From: Lysinibacillus macroides
Lineage (GTDB): Bacteria; Bacillota; Bacilli; Bacillales_A; Planococcaceae
Length of the DNA: 64,000 bases
Reading direction: 5' to 3'
NCBI RefSeq assembly: GCF_001281525.1
Contig: NZ_LGCI01000010.1
Location: forward strand, 21,203 to 85,202
A program made the translations under genes and the position numbers. Positions within the stretch are counted from its first letter, which is position 1. Each line of letters starts with the position of its first letter. Positions 27,316-36,810 of the stretch are shown here, piece by piece. The notes beneath the pieces were generated by a model. The model did no database searches. It saw only the letters and a program-made list of their open reading frames with translations, and was not told where the DNA came from.

Positions 27316-28776
27316 GAGAGTATAAAATATTTTGTGTAAATAGAAAATTCCATAGAAAAAGGAAGACCCTTTCTTGGTAGAATTAAGTCACCACAACCAA
27401 TCCTAGAAAAGAGGTCTTCCCTATGAATCAGTTTACAACAGAAATTGTCGATGCACTAGTCAAAAAACAAGATATTACCGAGGTTTTTCGTTCGCACTTG
27501 GAAATGGCGATCAACTCGCTACTGGCGACAGAGCTGACGGAATTTTTGGATTACGAAAAATACGATCGTATCGGGTTCAACTCAGGCAATTCTCGCAATG
27601 GGTCTTATTCGCGTACACTTCACACGGAGTACGGCGATTTAACGCTTCAAATCCCGCGGGATCGCAACGGTGAGTTTAAACAACAGACAGTGGTACCATA
27701 TAAGCGCTCGAACGATACGCTGGAAGAAACGGTCATTCACTTGTTCAAAAAAGGCATTACGATGGCGGAAATTGCGCAATTAATTGAGAAAATGTATGGG
27801 CATCACTATACGCCGCAAACGATTTCGAATATGACAAAGGCTGTTTCAGAAACGGTAGAAGCCTTTAATAACCGTCCTTTGCACAATCGTTACGTATGCG
27901 TGTATTTAGACGCGACGTATATTGCCGTGCGTCGTGATACGGTGTCAAAAGAGGCCGTCTATATTGCAGTTGGTATTCGTGAAGACGGCTCTAAAGAAGT
28001 GCTTGGCTATACGATTGCCCCAACAGAATCGGCCTACAACTGGCAGGAGCTACTACAAGAGCTCAAAGACCGTGGTGTAGAAGACGTACTTTTATTCGTA
28101 TCAGACGGCTTAAAAGGCATGGCAGACGCTGTGTTTAATGTGTTTCCAAAGGCAAAATATCAGGTGTGCCTTGTCCATGTGGCACGCAATATCATGCATA
28201 AAGTCCGAGTAGAAGATCGCAAGGAAGTGTGCGAGGATTTTAAAACGATTCACCAGGCAAAGAACGCTGAAGCAGCGAAAAAAGCGCTCGAGACGTTCTG
28301 CGAAAAATGGGGCAAATCGTATAAAAAAGTCGCACAAGGCTTACTCGAAAACCCGTATTTACTGACGTTTTACGGCTTTCCCAAGGCGATTTGGCGAAGC
28401 ATCTACTCGACGAATTTAATCGAGTCGTTCAATAAGCAAATCAAAAAATATACAAAGCGCAAGGAACAGTTCCCGAACGAAGAATCGTTGGAGCGCTTTT
28501 TAGTGACGCAGTTCGAAGACTATAATCAACGTTTCGCCACACGCTGCCACATCGGCTTCAATCAGGCCCGTGCAAAGCTAGAAGAAATGTTTGAGCAGCT
28601 GCACGAACCGGCAAACTAGACCGGGACGCGCCAGCGCGAAATTTGAGTGTGTAGGAAAGGGCTAGCCCTTTCCTACACACTCAAATCAACACTTCGAACA
28701 AGTACAATTGAATACACAGGTGATGAGTTCCCTTGAACGGGTGAATCGTCATTTACACAAAAATATTGACAGTACC
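27316..28776 (+). mobile_element. IS256-family insertion sequence, copy 2 (1461 bp)
   Basis: Same ends and length as the copies at 11396 and 62267, opposite orientation. Target duplication ATGGACAA is at 27308-27315 and 28777-28784. It interrupts the second membrane gene of the exporter operon. The 46-bp perfect palindrome lies at 28641-28686. Confidence 0.97.
27423..28619 (+). CDS. IS256-family transposase, copy 2
   Basis: 398 residues, identical in protein sequence to the products at 11553-12749 and 62424-63620, with the same catalytic blocks (LDATYIAV, FVSDGLKGM, NLIESFNKQIKK). Intact and potentially active. It is read in the same direction as the interrupted exporter genes, so read-through from or into the operon is possible. 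Confidence 0.97.
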   Translation: MNQFTTEIVDALVKKQDITEVFRSHLEMAINSLLATELTEFLDYEKYDRIGFNSGNSRNGSYSRTLHTEYGDLTLQIPRDRNGEFKQQTVVPYKRSNDTLEETVIHLFKKGITMAEIAQLIEKMYGHHYTPQTISNMTKAVSETVEAFNNRPLHNRYVCVYLDATYIAVRRDTVSKEAVYIAVGIREDGSKEVLGYTIAPTESAYNWQELLQELKDRGVEDVLLFVSDGLKGMADAVFNVFPKAKYQVCLVHVARNIMHKVRVEDRKEVCEDFKTIHQAKNAEAAKKALETFCEKWGKSYKKVAQGLLENPYLLTFYGFPKAIWRSIYSTNLIESFNKQIKKYTKRKEQFPNEESLERFLVTQFEDYNQRFATRCHIGFNQARAKLEEMFEQLHEPAN

Positions 28777-29224
28777 ATGGACAAAAAAAACGATGATTTC
28801 ATTTATGGTGGTTTTTATAGTAAATTTGCTAAATGTTGCAATAACATTGGGTAAATTTGATGGTATATCCCGTTATCTTTTTACTGACCATGTAAATATT
28901 ATTCAATATATTTATAGATTTAATTTAAGTCAGCAACATTTTCCATATAGTATAGTTCTATATTGGATTTTCTTAATTTTTTCCATCTATTTGATGGGTT
29001 TATTTATTGTTAACCGAGTAGATATTCTTTTAGAGAAAGAGAGTAAGAATGATGTTAGCTAGAATTATAAATTACCACTTTTTATGTATAATAACACCAA
29101 AAAAATTATTATTCATCATCGCCACATTTATTGCAAATGTACTTCTAGTCTTTTCTATGTACAGCCATAAGGTAAGCGTAAAATAATGCCCACCTAGTTT
29201 TTCAGGTGGGCATTGGTGTATTCT

Positions 29225-30820
29225 TTACTTAACTTTATCAGGAATACGGCATTCCTTTGGAATGGTCTTTGACCACGGAAGGAACTGATCAAGTGCTTCC
29301 TGATCATCTAGATCTATTTGTGGTAATTGTTCAAAAAGATAGTTTAAGTAGCTCATGGGATTTAACCGGTTCTCTTTGGCAGTTTCTACAATGCTATAGA
29401 TAATGGCACTGGCAGTTGCACCTCTCATAGATTGGGAAAACAGCCACGATTTTCTCCCCATAACGAATGGTTTAATAGAACGCTCCGCTCTATTATTATC
29501 AATTTCAAGACGCCCATCTTTCATAAAGGTAATAAGTTTAGGCCATTGGTTTAAACTATAGTTAATTGCTTCACCTAGTTTGCTTTTTGGTGGAACTTGA
29601 GGGCGTTTTGATTTTAGCCATGCTAAAAAAGCATCCAACACGGGTTGACTGCGTTTTTGACGTTCTTCTTTCCGTTGTTCTGGGCTACAATTTTTGATTT
29701 CCTCATCTATCTGTTTCTCAATTTTAAATAATTGATTACAGTATTGGAGTCCTTCAGCCGCTAGAGTTGTAGATTTATCTACATTGGCAGGCAACGATTT
29801 GAGCGTTTCATCGAACTTTCTTCGTGCGTGAGCTAGACATCCAACTAACTCCACATTCTTCAAATCGTGGTATCCCGCATAACCATCGACATGAAGGTAT
29901 CCCGAAAACCCCTTAAGAAATGCCTTTGGGTGCTTACTGTGGCGCGAAGTCTGGTAATCGTATAAAACAATCGGTGTTATGTCACGGCCAGATCGGTATA
30001 ACCACATATAGGATTTGGAATTTGCAGCCTTTCCGGGTTCTGCTAAAACTTGAACTGTTGTTTCGTCTGCGTGCAGGCGGTCAAGTTGAAGTAGAAGCTC
30101 ATGCAAGCGATTATAAAGCGGTGAGAGCCACTTCATTGAACCATATATTACCCAGTTGGCAATCGTTTGGCGTGATAGAAAGACACCAAGTCGTTCAAAT
30201 TGTTTTTCAATTCGGTACAATGGCATTCCTTCTACGTATTTTTGATTCATGATATACGCCATTGAAGAAGGAGAAGCGAGACTTTTTGGAAAAACTGCCG
30301 CTGGCATTTTAGCTGTGACAATCGGTGTTTCGATTCCTTCACGTTCACATTTACGGCAGCTGTAAATATGTTGAATATGCTCCACGACTTTCACTTGAGC
30401 AGGGATAATCTTTAATTCTCGTCGTGTTTCCGTACTCATTTCATGCACAGTTTCACGGCAACACAAACAGACCTGCTCTTCTTCGGATAAACGATAATGA
30501 ATCGTTTCCATAGGCAAGTTTTCAAGTTTCGCATCTCGTTGTCCTACATATTTCTTTCGATTATACATAATCGTTTCGAGTGTAGGTTCCTCCACTTTTG
30601 CATCCGCTGTGATTTCAGCTTCATTAAAAAGAGAAAGTTCGATTTGGTCCGGATTTGTTTTTTCACTAGATGTCCCGAATCTCTTTTGTTGGCTTAGTCG
30701 GAATTGTTCTTCCAACCATTTCACTTTTGCCTCTAGGACTTCTTTTTGCTTTTCTAAATCCGCATTTTTTGCTGCGAGTTCTTCAATTGTATCTTGTAGT
30801 TCATTCGTATTTTTTTCCAT
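29225..30820 (-). CDS. tnpC: IS66 transposase TnpC, second copy
   Basis: 531 residues and nearly identical to the first copy. The differences I see are confined to the first 150 residues, e.g. THEL to TNEL, DVKV to DAKV, and CCGE to CCRE in the zinc-finger region. The catalytic blocks ([39 protein letters not shown]) are unchanged. Loss of Gly beside the Cys pair might not affect metal binding. Confidence 0.95.
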   Translation of the reverse strand: MEKNTNELQDTIEELAAKNADLEKQKEVLEAKVKWLEEQFRLSQQKRFGTSSEKTNPDQIELSLFNEAEITADAKVEEPTLETIMYNRKKYVGQRDAKLENLPMETIHYRLSEEEQVCLCCRETVHEMSTETRRELKIIPAQVKVVEHIQHIYSCRKCEREGIETPIVTAKMPAAVFPKSLASPSSMAYIMNQKYVEGMPLYRIEKQFERLGVFLSRQTIANWVIYGSMKWLSPLYNRLHELLLQLDRLHADETTVQVLAEPGKAANSKSYMWLYRSGRDITPIVLYDYQTSRHSKHPKAFLKGFSGYLHVDGYAGYHDLKNVELVGCLAHARRKFDETLKSLPANVDKSTTLAAEGLQYCNQLFKIEKQIDEEIKNCSPEQRKEERQKRSQPVLDAFLAWLKSKRPQVPPKSKLGEAINYSLNQWPKLITFMKDGRLEIDNNRAERSIKPFVMGRKSWLFSQSMRGATASAIIYSIVETAKENRLNPMSYLNYLFEQLPQIDLDDQEALDQFLPWSKTIPKECRIPDKVK

Positions 30821-30867
30821 GAAAATAGAATACCATAAAGAGAGGTGACATAGATGGTCAATTCTCT

Positions 30868-31224
30868 CTAAATGATAACTTTTGCATCCATTTTTGGATG
30901 GGCTTGTTTTTGTTCATAGCTAATCCCATCAAGTAACCAATTCAATTGGCGAGGACTAATCGCTAGATGCGTAGCTGTTTGTTCATCTGGCCATTCAAAA
31001 ACGCCTTCTTCAAGACGACGATAATACAACCAAAAACCATTATGATCCCAATGGAGAATCTTCAACTTATCACGTTTGCGATTACAGAAGACAAATAGAT
31101 TGGAAGAGAAAGGGTCGAGTTGAAAACTCATTTGAACAATCGCTGCCAATCCATCAATCGACTTCCGTAAATCTGTTGCACCCGTTGCTAAATAGACCCG
31201 GTTAATCGGAGTTTTACTTAACAT
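30868..31224 (-). CDS. tnpB: IS66 accessory protein TnpB, second copy
   Basis: 118 residues with the same family blocks ([37 protein letters not shown]) as copy 1. It differs most in the C-terminal third ([18 protein letters not shown]). Start ATG at 31224 overlaps the end of tnpA. Confidence 0.92.
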   Translation of the reverse strand: MLSKTPINRVYLATGATDLRKSIDGLAAIVQMSFQLDPFSSNLFVFCNRKRDKLKILHWDHNGFWLYYRRLEEGVFEWPDEQTATHLAISPRQLNWLLDGISYEQKQAHPKMDAKVII

Positions 31225-31537
31225 GGGATTGAAGAACCTGAAGCACTTCATTGAAAAGTGAATGGCTGAAGCCTTCTTTAATTTCGATTGAAACATCTCC
31301 TACCTTAACTGTTAGAGTAGATGTTTCTTCCATCGAGTTGGATGAATCGATGGCAACCCATTGTGTAAGGGGATAAGCGACGTGAGTCGGTTCAGTTTCC
31401 AATCGTTTCATCCAGCTATACATACTTTGGACACCTACTTGATTTTGTTTACACCAAGCTTTTACACTCGGCACCCCACTGGATTTGTAGGCATCGATGC
31501 GATCTTGCCACATCTGTTTTCGTTCATCTAGTAACAT
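31214..31537 (-). CDS. tnpA: IS66 accessory protein TnpA, second copy
   Basis: 107 residues starting MLLDERKQMWQDRIDAYKSS after GTTAGGAGGTTTTTT. Homologous to copy 1, with several substitutions in the first 25 residues and near the C-terminus (SHSLFNEVL versus NHALFNEVL). Helix-turn-helix-like DNA-binding subunit of the transposition machinery. Confidence 0.9.
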   Translation of the reverse strand: MLLDERKQMWQDRIDAYKSSGVPSVKAWCKQNQVGVQSMYSWMKRLETEPTHVAYPLTQWVAIDSSNSMEETSTLTVKVGDVSIEIKEGFSHSLFNEVLQVLQSHVK

Positions 31538-32321
31538 AAAAAACCTCCTAACAATTGATGTTAATGTGATTATCACAAAACTCGGCAATTATTAGAAGGT
31601 GTGTAGTATTTGGCGCTTACGCCATAAGATTATCCCTCAAGAGACTATACGAGCAACCATATTTATCTTTTATTTGCCAATAAATTTCAAGCTAGATATG
31701 TTTAGATGTATATTGATTTTATTACCTATTCTGACTATATTCGGTTTATTTATACATACTGAAATAAGGGAACGAACAGCCTATCTACTGTTGCATGTGA
31801 AAAGTTTGAGTCATTGGTTTTACAGTCTTATTTTTGTATTGTTTATTTTTATTTTCTTAACTTTTACAACAGGTTTTCTTACAACTATGGGGATTCTTAC
31901 TTTTATACCAAGAGAAAAAGTATCCAATGATTGGATTCAGACATTAAATTATTTATACACTTCTAATTCTCTCAATTTGATTATTAACCAGTTTTGTTTA
32001 CTTATATTATCCTTTTTTTTACTAGCATTAATCAATTTATTTTTTATTTTTTTGATAGATAATCTCGCCTTTACTTTTTTATTAACCCTAATGTGTTTTA
32101 TCCTATCTATAACAATAGGGAGCACCTTTCCTAGTATATTGAAATGGTTGCCTTTAACATCTGGTTTATTAGCCTTTCACGAATTAAATAATTATTCATT
32201 AATGTGGTGTTACTTTAACGTGTTAATTAGTATTGTTGTATTAATTGTTGTTAATTTCAGGCTATTTAAAATTCGCAGAGAGTATCTTTTTATGCGGCAT
32301 GAATAAAGGAGAATATGTATA

Positions 32322-32960
32322 ATGAATACTATACTAGAAATACAAAATTTATCGAAAGAAATAAAGAATCGTACATTGTTAAAAAATATTCACATGAAAA
32401 TAGATAAACCAGGAATATATGGAATAATAGGAAGAAATGGTTCTGGCAAAAGTATATTATTTAAAACAATTGCTGGGCTTCTTGTTCCATCTAAAGGTGT
32501 GGTTAAAGTTTTCGATGAAGATATTGGAACAGGAAAATTCCCTAAAAATTTTGGCGCTTTATTAGATATTCCTGGTTTTCTTCCACACTATTCAGGTATT
32601 CGTAATTTAAAATTATTAGGATCTATTCAAAATCGTGTAACTGAAGAAGATATCAGAAAGGTCCTCACTTTAGTTGGTCTGAATCCAGATGATAAAAATG
32701 CTGTGCGTAAATATTCCCTTGGTATGAAGCAGCGTCTTGGAATTGCCCAAGCCATTATGGAAAAACCAGAACTCTTAATTTTGGATGAACCAATGAATGG
32801 ACTTGATGAATCTGGCGTATCGGATATTCGAAATATGCTAATAAATTTCAAAAAACAGGGAATGACTATTTTGCTAGCTAGTCATAATGCTGAAGATATA
32901 TCTCTTTTATGTGACAGCGTGTATAAAATGGATAATGGTGAATTAACACAACTCCATTAG
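32322..32960 (+). CDS. ABC exporter ATPase (YybJ-like)
   Basis: 212-residue stand-alone ATPase that ends the exporter operon. Motifs: Walker A IIGRNGSGKSILFK (about residues 36-49), signature KYSLGMKQRLGIAQAI, Walker B LLILDEPMNGLDESG, switch His in LLASHNAED. It belongs to the CcmA/NatA/BcrA-type group that partners ABC-2 permeases, as does YybJ in the similar B. subtilis operon. Start ATG follows AAAGGAGAATATGTATA, 15 bp after the third membrane gene. Intact, but its membrane partners are broken by insertions, so expression may be silent or rely on promoters inside the IS elements. Confidence 0.88.
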   Translation: MNTILEIQNLSKEIKNRTLLKNIHMKIDKPGIYGIIGRNGSGKSILFKTIAGLLVPSKGVVKVFDEDIGTGKFPKNFGALLDIPGFLPHYSGIRNLKLLGSIQNRVTEEDIRKVLTLVGLNPDDKNAVRKYSLGMKQRLGIAQAIMEKPELLILDEPMNGLDESGVSDIRNMLINFKKQGMTILLASHNAEDISLLCDSVYKMDNGELTQLH

Positions 32961-32996
32961 CCTTAATGTATCAACATCTTTCAGTTTCAATACTCA

Positions 32997-33037
32997 GAAA
33001 CAGCTTGCTCGCTTTTTACGCGAACAAGCTGTTTTGT
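32997..33037. terminator. Terminator between the exporter operon and nrd genes
   Basis: AAACAGCTTG...CAAGCTGTTT hairpin with an inner CGC/GCG stem, flanked by AAA on one side and TTTTG on the other. Placed to end both the exporter operon (+) and the ribonucleotide reductase operon (-). Confidence 0.85.
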
Positions 33038-33087
33038 TTCCCGCTATAAAGGCTGGTACAATTGACCGCGAACAAGGCAGGAAGGTG

Positions 33088-34131
33088 TTATAAATCATCA
33101 AAACCATTATCTTCTACATTCACTTTAACATATTGACGTGAACGCTGCTCAAAGAAGTCTGTTTTGCCTTGGTCCACATCCTCATAAGCCTTAATCCATT
33201 TCAATGGATTTTTGCGATAGCCGTCAAATGGGCGGTCAACGCCAAGCTGATTACAGCGCACATTGGCATAGAAGTGGACATAATCATGGACGTCCTCAAC
33301 ATCAAGACCTTCAATTTTATCGCCAATCACTTCATTTGCCCAGTCAATTTCAAGCTGCACGGCTTCACGGAAAATATCCTGTACCCTCTCTTTACGCTCA
33401 GGTGTATCATATTCTGGATATTCCGTTAATAGCTCCTGATAAATTTTTACAAATAAATCGACATGTAGCTGCTCATCGCGATTAATATAATTGATCATCG
33501 TAGACGTAGCAACCATTTTTTGATTGCGCGCTAAATGATAGAAGAAGGCAAAACCTGAATAGAAAAATAAGCCCTCTAAAATTACATCATAAATAATGGC
33601 CTCTAGCATATTATCAACCGTTGGCTCCTCGGAAAATGCACGGTAGCCTTTAATCACAAAATCATTGCGACGCTCTAGCACAGGCTCCGTACGCCAAAAA
33701 TCAAAGGTACGATCCTGCTCAGCTTTATTAACGATACTTGATAGCACATAGGAATAGGAGTGGTTATGAATCACCTCCTGCTGCGCTAAAATAATCATTA
33801 ACGCATTCAAGCTGGAATCGGTTAAATAGTCTGCCACTTTGCCAGCAAAATCCGTTTGTACACTATCCAATAGTGCAAGTAAGCCAATAATTTTTAAAAA
33901 GGATTCTTGCTCATCTCTTGTCAGCTCTGAGAACTGCTTAACATCATTGCTCATATTAATTTCAAAGGGTGTCCAGAAGTTACCGAGCATTTTTTTATAC
34001 TTAGGATACGCCCAGCTAAAGCGGACGTCATCCCAGTTTAAAATATTGGAGGAGCGCCCGTTCACAATACCTGTGGAACGGTTTGGCGCTTCCTTATCCA
34101 TAATTTGTCGTTTCGTAATTGTTGTCATCGT
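33088..34131 (-). CDS. nrdF: Class I ribonucleotide reductase beta (radical) subunit
   Basis: 347-residue small subunit that carries the metal cofactor and radical for reduction of ribonucleotides to deoxyribonucleotides. Metal ligands and radical Tyr are visible: Asp in LLALLDSVQ, EVIHNHSYSY (Glu, His, Tyr), LEGLFFYSGF (Glu), and INRDEQLHVDL (Glu, His). The C-terminal tail ends NVEDNGFDDL, the part that docks on the large subunit. ATG at 34131 after GCTAGGAGGAATAAAACG is better than the open start at 34161. It lies 10 bp after the large-subunit gene. No nrdI is nearby; whether it is NrdB or NrdF type I cannot settle, so the symbol is tentative. Confidence 0.9.
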   Translation of the reverse strand, partial: TMTTITKRQIMDKEAPNRSTGIVNGRSSNILNWDDVRFSWAYPKYKKMLGNFWTPFEINMSNDVKQFSELTRDEQESFLKIIGLLALLDSVQTDFAGKVADYLTDSSLNALMIILAQQEVIHNHSYSYVLSSIVNKAEQDRTFDFWRTEPVLERRNDFVIKGYRAFSEEPTVDNMLEAIIYDVILEGLFFYSGFAFFYHLARNQKMVATSTMINYINRDEQLHVDLFVKIYQELLTEYPEYDTPERKERVQDIFREAVQLEIDWANEVIGDKIEGLDVEDVHDYVHFYANVRCNQLGVDRPFDGYRKNPLKWIKAYEDVDQGKTDFFEQRSRQYVKVNVEDNGFDDL

Positions 34132-34141
34132 TTTATTCCTC

Positions 34142-36358
34142 CTAGCTTGCACAAGACTCACATTCTAATAATTCGACAGATGTGGAGCGTACATAATAGG
34201 TTGTTTTCACACCACTTGCCCAAGCGTTCATATGCAGTGCCAGTAAATCCTTCGCCTTAATGGTATTTTGAACATATAAATTCAATGAAATGCCTTGGTC
34301 GATATGGCGGGCACGGGCTGCATTTTGCTTAATTGTCCAATTTTGATCGATGAAATAAGCAGATTTATAGTACCAAGTCGTTACTGGTGATAAATCAGGC
34401 ACAGTCACAGGAATTTTGTAGTCCTTCTTCTCCTCTGAGTAGCTCTTTTGGAAAATCGGGTCAATCGTTGCTGTACTACCTGCTAAAATCGATGTCGATG
34501 AATTTGGAGCAATGGCCATCACATAGCCATTACGCATTCCCTCTTTCGCCACTGCCTCACGTAAAGCATTCCATTTGTCGCTATGATAGCCACGCTTGTC
34601 AAAGTAGGCTCCTGTTTGCCAATCAGAGCCCTTAAACAAAGGATACGCTCCTTTTTCACTTGCTAAGGCATTTGAAGCACGAATCGTTAAATAGGCAATT
34701 TCCTCATACAGCTTGTCCGCGTATTCTACGGCTTCCTCAGACTCCCATTGAATTTCCTTCAGCGCTAATAAATGATGCCAGCCAAATGTGCCAAGTCCAA
34801 TACCACGGTAACGTAAATTGGTGCGCTCTGCCTGCTTTACGGGAATCGTATTTAACGCAATGACATTATCAAGCATACGTACTTGAATCGGAATTAAACG
34901 CTCTAATACACCCGCAGGTACAGCTTTGCCTAAATTAACAGACGATAGATTACATACAACAAAATCGCCCGGCTTGCGACGAGTCACGATAACATCATCT
35001 TCTAGTGTGATCGATTCAAATTCCGTAGATGACATGTTTTGGCATATTTCAGTACACAAATTCGAACTGTAAATCATGCCTTCATGCTGATTCGGATTCA
35101 TGCGGTTCACTTCATCACGGTAGAACATAAATGGCACACCTGTTTCGAGCTGTGAGCGCATAATTCGCTTCATAATATCAATGGCTGGTACGACTTCACG
35201 GCTTAATAATGGATTTGCCACACATGCAGCATAGTTCGTGCGGAAGGAACCATTGCCCTTTGCTTCATCGTAGGAATCCTCTAAGGAGAAGCCCATCACC
35301 TCACGTACTTCATGCGGGTCAAATAAATGCCAATCCTCACGTGCCTCCACTGCTTCCATAAAAATATCTGGTATGCATAGCCCTGTAAAAATATCATGGG
35401 CACGTAAACGCTCATCCCCATTATTTAGACGTAAATCTAAAAATGTAAAAACATCTTTATGCCAAACATCTAAATAAACAGCGATGGCTCCTTGACGTTG
35501 TCCAAGCTGGTCAACCGAAACAGCTGTATTATTCAGCTGCTTAATCCACGGTAGCACGCCACTGGATGCGCCCTTAAAGCCTTTAATGGAGGAGCCACGG
35601 CTACGAATTTTGCCCATATAAACGCCGATACCACCGCCATATTTTGATAATGTCGCCACATCGGTATTTGTATCATAAATGCTTTGTAGGCTATCATCGA
35701 CTGTATCGATAAAGCAGCTAGAAAGCTGACCATGTGTTTTCCCAGCATTGGATAATGTCGGTGTCGCTACTGTCATATATAAATTACTCATCGCCCAATA
35801 GGCTTCTCGAACTTTTTCAAGACGATTTTCTGTTTCATCCTGCATTAATGTCATGGCGATGACCATCCAGCGCTCCTGAGGAAGCTCTACAGGTGTTTTT
35901 GTATAATCACGCACAACATAACGATCCATTAACGTCTTTAAGCCAATATAAGTAAATAGCTCATCACGGCTAGGCTCTAAATAACTTGCTAATTGTTGAA
36001 GCTCTTGCTCACTATATTTTGTTGTTAAGCTTTCATGATATAAGCCAGCCTCTGTATAACGAGCTAATTGCGCGGGAAATACTTGATAAACATCCTTTGG
36101 TGAAACACCACGGCGCGTCGCAAATTGATCGTATAGTTTTGCTAAATAAATGCGTGCAGCCACAAATGTCCAGTAGGGCTCCTCCTCATCAATCAGGCTA
36201 AGTGCTTGTAAAATCATCGCATCTGCCCATGCTTCAAATGTGGCATTGTCATTTTTGCGTAGCCAACGATCTGATAGTCTGACAAAGCTTTCAAGTTCAT
36301 CCTCCGTGTAACTATTTTTTAACTTCGCCATTTGCTGTTCAATTTGCACTGTCATCTC
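34142..36358 (-). CDS. nrdE: Class I ribonucleotide reductase alpha (catalytic) subunit
   Basis: About 738 residues. Catalytic features include the STPTLSNAG-type start of the barrel (VATPTLSNAGKTHGQLSSCF with its Cys), the NLCTEICQNMSS finger loop (Asn, Cys, Glu), IAPNSSTSILAGSTATIDPI, and the C-terminal thiol-shuttle CESCAS. No ATP-cone is seen at the N-terminus. The open frame extends to 36526, but ATG at 36358 after GGGAGAAAGGGAGAAGAG gives the normal family length. The extra upstream sequence is the riboswitch terminator. Expressed with the beta subunit and, by inference, repressed by cobalamin through the upstream riboswitch. The nrdE/nrdA distinction is uncertain. Confidence 0.93.
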   Translation of the reverse strand, partial: EMTVQIEQQMAKLKNSYTEDELESFVRLSDRWLRKNDNATFEAWADAMILQALSLIDEEEPYWTFVAARIYLAKLYDQFATRRGVSPKDVYQVFPAQLARYTEAGLYHESLTTKYSEQELQQLASYLEPSRDELFTYIGLKTLMDRYVVRDYTKTPVELPQERWMVIAMTLMQDETENRLEKVREAYWAMSNLYMTVATPTLSNAGKTHGQLSSCFIDTVDDSLQSIYDTNTDVATLSKYGGGIGVYMGKIRSRGSSIKGFKGASSGVLPWIKQLNNTAVSVDQLGQRQGAIAVYLDVWHKDVFTFLDLRLNNGDERLRAHDIFTGLCIPDIFMEAVEAREDWHLFDPHEVREVMGFSLEDSYDEAKGNGSFRTNYAACVANPLLSREVVPAIDIMKRIMRSQLETGVPFMFYRDEVNRMNPNQHEGMIYSSNLCTEICQNMSSTEFESITLEDDVIVTRRKPGDFVVCNLSSVNLGKAVPAGVLERLIPIQVRMLDNVIALNTIPVKQAERTNLRYRGIGLGTFGWHHLLALKEIQWESEEAVEYADKLYEEIAYLTIRASNALASEKGAYPLFKGSDWQTGAYFDKRGYHSDKWNALREAVAKEGMRNGYVMAIAPNSSTSILAGSTATIDPIFQKSYSEEKKDYKIPVTVPDLSPVTTWYYKSAYFIDQNWTIKQNAARARHIDQGISLNLYVQNTIKAKDLLALHMNAWASGVKTTYYVRSTSVELLECESCAS

Positions 36359-36383
36359 TTCTCTCCCTTTCTCCCAACAACAT

Positions 36384-36425
36384 AAAAAAGCGATCCTGCA
36401 ACATCTATCGGTTGCGGGATCGCTG
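36384..36425 (-). terminator. Expression-platform terminator of the cobalamin riboswitch
   Basis: Strong hairpin with 14-bp arms (AGCGATCCTGCAAC / GTTGCGGGATCGCT, one G-T pair) followed on the minus strand by a run of T, between the riboswitch core and the start of the large RNR subunit. It suggests control by premature termination. Confidence 0.88.
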
Positions 36426-36519
36426 TAAAATCGGAAATGGAAATGAAGGACATGCACACAAAGAAGTGAACAAATCTCTCGCCTCCACTTCTCAATCCCC
36501 GAAGAATGTGTTGCTGTCT

Positions 36520-36690
36520 TGAACAATGCGGCAGGTCTCCTGGCTTATGCTTCCTCCAAATAATCACCTTCCCATTAAAAAACAGTGGCTTTTCGATTAT
36601 TTGTCAGCACGTACAGTTGCGGGGACAGCTTCGGCTTGCAAGCATACTTGCTCCGAATTCCCTTTTAAACCATCTTGGTACCGCTTGTCC
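36520..36690 (-). ncRNA. Cobalamin (B12) riboswitch upstream of class I RNR genes
   Basis: Read on the minus strand, the conserved elements of the cobalamin aptamer appear in order: GAATTCGGAGCAAG, GCCGAAGCTGTCCCCGCAAC, AAGCCACTG, AATGGGAAGG, then AAGCCAGGAGACCTGCC at the 3' end (the B12-box-type sequence). It precedes a terminator and the class I (B12-independent) ribonucleotide reductase genes. The logic would be that sufficient adenosylcobalamin lowers expression of the B12-independent enzyme in favour of a B12-dependent class II enzyme encoded elsewhere, which is an inference. Reading frames crossing this stretch are artefacts. Confidence 0.95.
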
Positions 36691-36810
36691 AACATACTAT
36701 ATATTGTGTTTTGATTCCTAAACAAATCTAACATATTGTGTTTCGTGTTGCAATAGGTGTTTCGTCCCTTGCCATTTTCAACACAGCTCATCTGCTCGAA
36801 ACAAGCCCTA

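Larger units (their letters stand above)
26772..29062 (+). pseudogene. ABC-2-type exporter membrane subunit 2, split by IS256
   Basis: The 5' part (26772-27315) and 3' part (28785-29062) rejoin in the same frame when the IS256 copy and one copy of the 8-bp duplication ATGGACAA are removed. The joined gene has 273 codons, with the junction reading IFLWTKKTMISF. The product would have six helices, including a pair between residues 65 and 125 and two near the C-terminus. TTG start at 26772 follows ATAGGAGGTTATAAG. It ends 11 bp inside the next membrane gene. As it stands the protein is truncated after about 181 residues and reads into the IS, so the exporter is presumably inactive. Confidence 0.9.
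29172..31620 (-). mobile_element. IS66-family insertion sequence, copy 2 (2449 bp)
   Basis: GTAAGCG/CGCTTAC terminal repeats and an 8-bp duplication GCCATAAG (29164-29171, 31621-31628). Same length as copy 1 (12958-15406) but inverted, with visible sequence differences concentrated in tnpA and tnpB. It interrupts the third membrane gene of the exporter operon. Confidence 0.95.
29052..32306 (+). pseudogene. ABC-2-type exporter membrane subunit 3, split by IS66
   Basis: The first 40 codons (29052-29171, MLARIINYHF to FSMYSHK) and the remaining 225 codons (31629-32306, starting IIPQETIRATIF) rejoin exactly in frame when the IS66 copy and one GCCATAAG duplication are removed. The result is a 265-residue membrane protein of the size of its two sister subunits. 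Helices include LILLPILTIFGLFIH, FYSLIFVLFIFIFLTFTTGF and a C-terminal pair. The 3' fragment remains open from an upstream codon within the IS end, but without the first helix it is unlikely to function. Confidence 0.9.
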
